A stretch of 64,000 nucleotides of DNA, taken from assembly GCA_947247005.1 (NCBI GenBank), contig OX365954.1, forward strand, positions 1,752,001 to 1,816,000, in the 5' to 3' direction. Both the position numbers and the translations under genes were made by a program. Origin of the DNA: Spisula solida. Its lineage: Eukaryota; Mollusca; Bivalvia; Venerida; Mactridae. Shown piece by piece: positions 58,535-64,000 of the stretch. The notes under the pieces were generated by a model that saw only the letters and a program-made list of their open reading frames with translations, was not told the DNA's origin and searched no databases. Every line of letters starts with the position of its first letter. The stretch's first letter is position 1.

Positions 58535-59385
58535 TAAGTACACTCAAGGAAGCCTAATCTAATTCAAAGTTCAATATCGCTTAAAGTATTGATGTTTTTG
58601 CAATATAATTTTACATGTGTTTTAATTGATTTTTCCTTTGTGTATATCAGTTTAGTTTGTAATAAAATGTTGTCTCGTTATTTTCTGTGAATCCTGCAAG
58701 GGCACTCACCCTAGACAAAAGTGCGGGATTTTCAATACAGACTATGCGAGGCAGTATACTCCTAATGTGCTCATATTTGTGAGATGGTGTAGGCATACTA
58801 ATTCGCCCAATACACTTGTTAATCGTCTTCTATCCCTTTATTTAAGCATCTGCAAGTTTTCAGAATGCTGGTTTAGTTTCACACACGCTCAAACCTACCA
58901 CATATAAACATGTTCAAAAGGATAGGATTTTGAATTTATCAATTTTAGCAATAAAACTTAAAACCTGATGATTTGGAATGTCTGGGAAATGCGTGGACAT
59001 GTTTTCGTTATTGACTTTATTTATGCTTGTTTTAAACAAAATGACAGGTTATTGTTGAATTTGAACACGCAGTAGAAACTATTGTGAAAATCTTATAAGT
59101 GACAGGGGGTTCGTTTTAGGACTTCGTAGACGAATGTGATCCCGCGTATTAGAATAAATTGCGCCCTTTACCGGTATTGAAAATCCCACACTTTTGCTTA
59201 GGGTGAGTGCGCTTACAGATTCCCAGAAAATAACAATACAACATTTTATTACACACTACACTGATTTACACGTCGGAAAGATCAATTAATACACATGTAA
59301 AATTATATTGCAATAACATAAACACTTTGAGCGATATTGGGCTTTGAATTAGGTGAGGCGTTTTTAAAGTCCGTGAGTGTATTTA
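58535..59385. mobile_element. Long inverted repeat element, about 200-bp arms
   Basis: Left arm 58535-58745 and right arm 59163-59385 are mirror copies: aattcaaag..caatatcgct, gcaatataattttacatgtg, taataaaatgttgt, tattttctg.gaatc, gcactcaccctag and gtg.gggattttcaatac. Identity is high near the inner ends and falls outward. The unpaired centre is about 420 bp with no coding frame. It could be a fold-back element or an inverted duplication. Confidence 0.82.
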
Positions 59386-59517
59386 GATTACATGCTTCTA
59401 GGGATAGTATAGAACAAATAAATGTTATTATATAAATATGGAACAAAACATCTTAAAAACAGTACAACAACAACTGTATATAAATCATATATAAATTCTG
59501 ATTTACAAAACGAGGTA

Positions 59518-59712
59518 CATATAAATCGATTAATCAGGTTGGTCACTTGTTTACATACCATTGTGTACATAAACATTACAAATTATTTTATTAATCTATT
59601 ATTTGAATAAAATTATCTGTATTAGTATGTAGCTTAGTGAATAAGGTATTTGTTTTCACAGCCTTTTTCTCCGATCATCGAAATACAATTTCATGATATT
59701 GTAATATACTTT
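59518..59712 (+). repeat. Dispersed repeat, partner of 47535-47745
   Basis: Same block order as the 47.5-kb copy (cgattaatcagg, gtcacttgtttacata, tgtgtacataaac, tagcttagtgaata, atgatattg). The small frames 59422-59610 and 59388-59576 cross it in both directions and are not called. Confidence 0.65.
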
Positions 59713-60520
59713 ACGTACATAATGGGAATACAATCATGTTCAAAATATACAGATACTGTAACAGAATGCATTCAGAAGTTCTACCATTATACACTTGCAA
59801 CATTAGTGTGTTTCTGGTGTTGTGAACACACGGTTCTATTATCACATCTCATCAGCACACCCTTCAATAAATAAACATAATAATTCAACTTTGCGAGATT
59901 TTGAAGTCCAGTATAAATATGAATATGAATACCTTCATTAACACATATTAAGAATTATATTTACAATGTTCAAGTCCATTTTTAAGGTCTTTTTCTTCTG
60001 TATTCAGACCAAGTACCAATACTTGGTTTCAAGAATAAGTGTCTACGTAATTAAAGTGGTTGTGTGTCTTATCCACCATCAAAATAGTTCTGAATAAAGA
60101 TCCTTACACAGTGATGGCCTAAACTCTTTTCATTTTTCGACTTTCTGAAAACATATAAAAGTGCAGATATTAAGTAAGAACAAGCATATTATACTGTCAT
60201 GGGAATATCGACATTGTACTCGTGAAAGTTCCGAGCATTTCTGATAATTAGTGTTCGTACATAAAATAGTGACACTGCCAAATGTTTATAAATACATGAA
60301 CAACACTAACGTATTATTTATATTTATCAACATCACTAAACAGGTAATGCCAAAATCACCATGCCAAACACATATTTATAACATAGTATAACAAGCACTA
60401 TATTTTAAACAGAGACTATACATAACATTTTGCTATCTATAATCGCTGTTTGTGTTATTCAGAGTATTCAGTATCCTAAATATGAGTATTCAGTACCGTA
60501 AATTTATATACCGGTATATA
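59713..60520. other. No recognised gene
   Basis: Only a small duplication, gagtattcagta at about 60461 and 60485, is visible. Confidence 0.4.
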
Positions 60521-61136
60521 TATGAGCCAGTCTCCACGAAAACCTGCTATAATGCCATTATGTAATTACTACTACGTAACAAGGTTTATATAAAGCTCTA
60601 AATGAGATAAAATTCATATTTATTTATTCTACTTTAAGTAATTTACAAATATAGTACTATATCTTAGCTTTAAAATTTCTTCTGCGTTATATCGAAATCA
60701 GATACGTCGTTGCTATGGTGACCAATTCCGTAAAAGTACTCAGAATGAGAAAAACGAGGAGTTATTTGTATACAGCAGTAATAGCCTTTCTCTAAATGCA
60801 AACCATTTTGATTTTGATAATATTTTAACGAATTAAAACATAATTCTAAAACATGATACTAATTTGAACAGTTTATGTCAAGAATTGATCAAATGATGTA
60901 ATTATGAAATTATCGTTGCAGTAACATCGACTAACGTTTCAATGACGTTTGCGACGTCACACAAAAAGCACAAAAATAGGGACTGTACAAAAACAGCTGT
61001 AACTTCCTTAAAACTCAAGATATTTACAAAATGTCTTTTGTATTTTGCTTCATTTACATGATCCGTTAAGACTATGGAAAATCTCAATTTCATTTTTTTT
61101 GTCAAAATAGCAGGTTTTCCTGGAGACGGGCTCATA
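60521..61136. mobile_element. 616-bp MITE, TATGAGCCNGTCTCCA ends
   Basis: 30-bp TIRs at 60521-60550 and 61107-61136 begin tatgagccagtctccacgaa and differ at two positions. There is no transposase. The minus-strand frame 60902-61135 (77 codons) starts inside the TIR. Its right end lies 25 bp from the minus-strand coding exon at 61162-61299, and a stop codon in the exon's read-through lies at the TIR edge. Confidence 0.85.
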
Positions 61137-61161
61137 TGTTATCTAACTTTGTTTGTATTAC

Positions 61162-61299
61162 CGTGATTTGTTCAATCTCCTGTCGCAGTTTTTCAGCGAT
61201 TACTTTGGCTGGTCTGCCGAGGCCAATGACAGACACACGATCTTTGGTCACATCAATTTGCACGCCATGTCTTTCTCCAACCCGTTTCAATCCATTTAT
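61162..61299 (-). CDS. Coding exon B, KH-like segment of an unidentified protein
   Basis: The minus-strand frame is open over 46 codons and reads INGLKRVGERHGVQIDV then DRVSVIGLGRPAKVIAEKLR. The acceptor is tactttcag before ATA AAT (phase 0). The donor candidate is CACG|gtaata at 61162/61161; alternatively the exon reads on to a TGA at 61132. The helix-strand-strand-helix pattern with the hydrophobic spacing VSVIGL..PAKVIAEKL is typical of small KH-like nucleic-acid-binding modules, such as those in PARP14-type proteins. That assignment is from pattern only. It is in phase with exon A 1.8 kb upstream. Confidence 0.6.
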
Positions 61300-61713
61300 C
61301 TGAAAGTATTCAAATTAATGTGAAGCCTGTCGCTCGCAAGTAAGCTACAATTCTATTAGTACACGAGTGCATTGACAAAGGAAGCATTTTTAGTCGATTT
61401 CATACAATTGACTGTAATGCATTAAATTGCTTACTGTACAAGTAATAACGACTTAATATTATCTTTTTGCGCTTTCTTCTTCTTAATTGAAATAAACAGT
61501 TTTAATAATATTTTGTGGAGTAAATAAGATCTTAAACTTTGTTCATTTCGAAAACCAGTATGCCTTTAGCCTCATTAGTTTTATTTAATTATTACAGTCA
61601 CTCAATTCTTCAGACAGTCATACATACGGCGGTCAATTGACCTAACAAGTTTACCTGGGATTAACTAGTTAATTATTTAAAAACAAGTAATTAAGAATTG
61701 CAAGCAATACAGA

Positions 61714-62124
61714 AGTCCCCTACCCGTTTAAAGCCATTTTCAATGTTTCTGTTGCCATAGCAACCACCATTTTTGTCAGAATCAAAATATTGTTTTTAGA
61801 CGTGCATAATGCCCTCATTGCCCCCTATCCACATATCAAGTGTCATAAATCTAGCTTGAAAACTGAGTTATGGCAGGATCCAGATTTGGACATATTTTCA
61901 CTCTTTCTGTCGCCATAGCAACCACAATTTTTGTCAGAATCAAAATATTTTTAGACTTGCATAATGCCCTTATTGCCCCCTATCCACATACCAAGTTTCA
62001 TAAACCTAGCTGGGAAACTATTTGAGTTATGTCAGGATCCAGATTTTTTGACGGACGGACGGACTGACGAACGGACGGACGGCAAAACCTATAGTCCCAT
62101 CCGGTCAAAAACCGGTAGGGGACT
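61714..62124 (+). mobile_element. 411-bp TIR element, AGTCCCCTACC family
   Basis: Ends AGTCCCCTACCCGTTT and AAACCGGTAGGGGACT are near-perfect inverted repeats (15 of 16). The interior is two units at 158-bp spacing, each with GTYGCCATAGCAAC (61751 and 61909), tttttgtcagaatcaaaata and gcataatgccc, then a (gacg)n-like tract. It sits in the intron between exons A and B. A deleted copy is at 28902. The plus-strand 60-codon frame at 61964-62146 is inside the repeat. Confidence 0.85.
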
Positions 62125-62399
62125 AGTAACCTGTCAAATACAGTAGTCGAAACCTGACCGCTTGAGTGCTCTATACACTAATAGACAGACTGATTTACAG
62201 GATGTTAAATAAGTTCGTTATCAATGTTTAAGTTTCAATTGTTTATTTTTCTGACGTCAGAAGAATGTAAACTTTTCAATTTAAATTCCAGAGGGTTCTA
62301 TAATTGTTCTAATCTTTCTGGCATTCAGTAAATTTACCAGTGTAAGAAATTAAAATTGTGCATTGCATAAATAACTGAGATAAAATAAAGCATGAATTT

Positions 62400-62900
62400 A
62401 AATTTTGTGAACAAACTTTTTAACACCCTATTAGGATCAGTATAATATTTACAGCACCATCGATCCTAACAGCATGTACTTCCTTACACCACCATATATC
62501 ATACCTGTAAGTTCTCTTGCATAATGTATCCCAGTATTCATGTATTCAGAGACGGCAACTTGACTACACCTACTTTATCATACTTAACCAGCACTAAGCA
62601 TGTTGCAGATTGTACGATTATGCGACTATACTATCCGTACTTAACAGCAACTAAAAACGGGGTGCGATTGATGAAACGTGTGTTAAAACAACACACTATT
62701 TACAGCATGTCCATTTGTTATAATCTTTTACTGTCCAACACCTCTGGCTGGAGATGTTATGGGAATGCAAACCGCCAATCAAGCATGTGCTCAAGCTTCA
62801 CCCACTGTTTTATATGTCACTGGTTCTTATGAGTTTAATGTTAAGGTCCTGCTAAGGATATATCTTCAATTAAATGTTATCATATTCGTAAAAATGGTTG
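62400..62900. other. Intronic sequence, no supported exon
   Basis: The plus-strand frame 62524-62832 (102 codons) has no recognisable domain and lies antisense in the intron between exons A and B. I could not support it as a gene. Confidence 0.4.
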
Positions 62901-62980
62901 TTTGAGATTACATTGTAGTGTAGGAAAACCTGATAGACATAACACCATTCCATCAAGTCAATTTTAACCTTTGTCGAGGG

Positions 62981-63140
62981 ATTCTGAATAAAGTAACTTA
63001 ATAAATACTTGGTCCATACGTGTTCTATTATATTTGTATGTCGTAACATGTGAAACTTTGAGGGTTGCTGTGTCCGAGAGATTCTGAATAAAGTAACTTA
63101 ATAAATACTTGTTACATACTTGTTCCATTATATGTGTTGA
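62981..63140. repeat. 100-bp tandem duplication at a splice donor
   Basis: attctgaataaagtaactta, ataaatacttg and attatat recur at exactly 100 bp (62981 and 63081). The right unit overlaps the 3' end and GTATGT donor of exon A. The left unit retains a similar catacgtgttc (minus gtatgg). The open frame continuing from exon A through both units is therefore probably intron read-through. Confidence 0.8.
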
Positions 63141-63289
63141 ACCTTTCGGTAGATTAAGGATTGTTTGGGTCTCCAAATTTTCGAGAAAGTCTACAGCTTT
63201 TGTAACGTTCGCAATCGTCTCTCCGTGTATGTGAAACGTGAGCTTCTGTTTTCCATCCACGTCATCATTATCCTTCTGTTTGAATATAT
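63120..63289 (-). CDS. Coding exon A, N-terminal part of the same unidentified protein
   Basis: A minus-strand open frame of 170 nt follows a good acceptor (tttattttcag) and reads DIFKQKDNDDVDG, then KLTFHIHGETIANVTKAVDF and TILNLPKG. The donor is ACAA|gtatgt at 63120/63119. It starts in phase 1 and ends in phase 0, matching the phase-0 start of exon B. Joined, the exons give a beta-strand (KLTFHIHG), a helix (NVTKAVDFLENL), then INGLKRVGERHG and a second strand-helix, consistent with a compact alpha/beta unit. No name can be given. Earlier exons probably lie beyond 64000. Confidence 0.65.
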
Positions 63290-63335
63290 CTGAAAATAAA
63301 CGAAACGTCAAACCACAGGAACTTGCATAATTGAA

Positions 63336-63948
63336 AACAAATTGAAAACAAAAATACTGAAGAGCCTGTATTAAAATACAATACAATAGTGAATAAGTAG
63401 GGGTGTCACTTTTCCGTGAAAACTGAAGAAACATACTAAGAATCTTAAGAATGCTTACAATTAGTGTCAATAATTATGTTTTATTAACTGTTAAATGCTA
63501 TTGATTTGAAGTTGTACGTTAATGAGTGTTTTAAAACAAAACATTAATAATTATGAAACATGAGTTTTTGCAATTAGCTTGTACAATATCTAAACAATAG
63601 AATACGTGCATGTAATGGTGAGTTACCGATAAGAATTTCAATTTTCTGACACTCTATTTTTGGGTTATACTACTGGCTTGGGTGTTTCTTGCCATCACTA
63701 AACGGATTTTTCAAAATTTACAGTCAACACGTGTGATGTATGCGCCAATCACTGAGCTAAATGGCAGAAAATCCATTCAGTGTACATTAAGAAAGCCAGC
63801 TTATATTTAAGTGTGCGTTAGAATGTTCGGTAAATGTACACTCGTTCGTGTTTCTGCTTGCATAATTGAAAACAAATCAAATATTTATTCACTATTGTAT
63901 TGTATTTTGATACAGGCTCTACAGTATTTTTGTTTTCAATTTGTTTTC
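63336..63948. mobile_element. 0.6-kb inverted-repeat element upstream of exon A
   Basis: Left arm 63336-63398 (aacaaattgaaaacaaaaat, gagcctgtat, aaaatacaatacaatagtga) is mirrored at 63884-63948 with few mismatches. cttgcataattgaaaacaaa also occurs as a direct repeat beside each arm (63323 and 63857). Inside, the minus strand has a tRNA A-box-like TAGCTCAGTG (about 63751-63760) without a B box. It probably lies in an intron of the minus-strand gene. Confidence 0.75.
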
Positions 63949-64000
63949 TTTCGCCATAAATGCAGTTCGTCGTTTCAATAATGCGACCATTGTGTATAGA

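Noticed and set aside
62524..62832. 102-codon plus frame
   Set aside because: No domain, antisense to an intron, no promoter or splice evidence.
62964..63119. C-terminal half of the 168-codon minus frame
   Set aside because: Beyond the GTATGT donor it is a 100-bp tandem duplication; treated as intron read-through. The part above 63289 precedes a strong acceptor and is also treated as intron.

Overview
The window looks like animal nuclear DNA, most probably from a bivalve mollusc. It is AT-rich and has almost no long open reading frames. I recognise several repeat types that I associate with bivalve genomes: elements bounded by AGCTCACCTGTC, 168-bp tandem units around 'gggacctgggt', Tc1/mariner relics, a CR1/L2-type LINE and tRNA-headed SINEs. 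The taxon is inferred from memory of such repeats, not measured. There are no bacterial operons, CRISPR arrays, rRNA genes or convincing intact tRNA genes.

Layout. 0-7 kb: MITE copies and a candidate 5.5-kb terminal-inverted-repeat (TIR) element holding a 40-bp tandem array, an old internal duplication and a cluster of GTTACACCATGGAC motifs. 7-10 kb: a MITE, a dispersed repeat, a tRNA-like sequence and a 1.4-kb minisatellite of 63-bp units. 11-17 kb: two fragments of one dispersed element split by 2.3 kb, a tRNA-Asp-like SINE, an 18-bp minisatellite and a 1-kb TIR element. 17-27 kb: a mariner transposase relic, a short MITE, a convergent pair of tRNA-like sequences and an 855-bp TIR element built from CGTT-type motifs. 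27-38 kb: fold-back elements, an exact 300-bp-spaced duplication, a second tRNA-like pair, a 1.07-kb element with about 180-bp TIRs, and a minus-strand LINE reverse transcriptase relic. 38.5-42.8 kb: a 4.3-kb TIR element with nested insertions. 44-48 kb: MITEs and a 1-kb element flanked by TA. 48.5-53.5 kb: five near-perfect palindromes, a third tRNA-like pair and a Tc1 relic. 54-56 kb: two tandem copies of one element inserted into another repeat. 57-61 kb: MITEs and a long inverted repeat.

The only part I can defend as a host protein-coding gene lies on the minus strand at the right end. Two exons (63120-63289 and 61162-61299) have AG acceptors, GT donors, matching phase and a joined reading frame. 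The product is incomplete here and looks like a small alpha/beta, KH-like module; its family is unknown. Its 1.8-kb intron carries a TIR element, and another MITE ends next to the downstream exon.

Nearly everything else is transposon-derived. The genes do not form a pathway. The interest lies in the architecture of the non-autonomous elements: palindromes with a shared loop motif, convergent tRNA-like pairs at near-constant spacing, and subterminal motif arrays.
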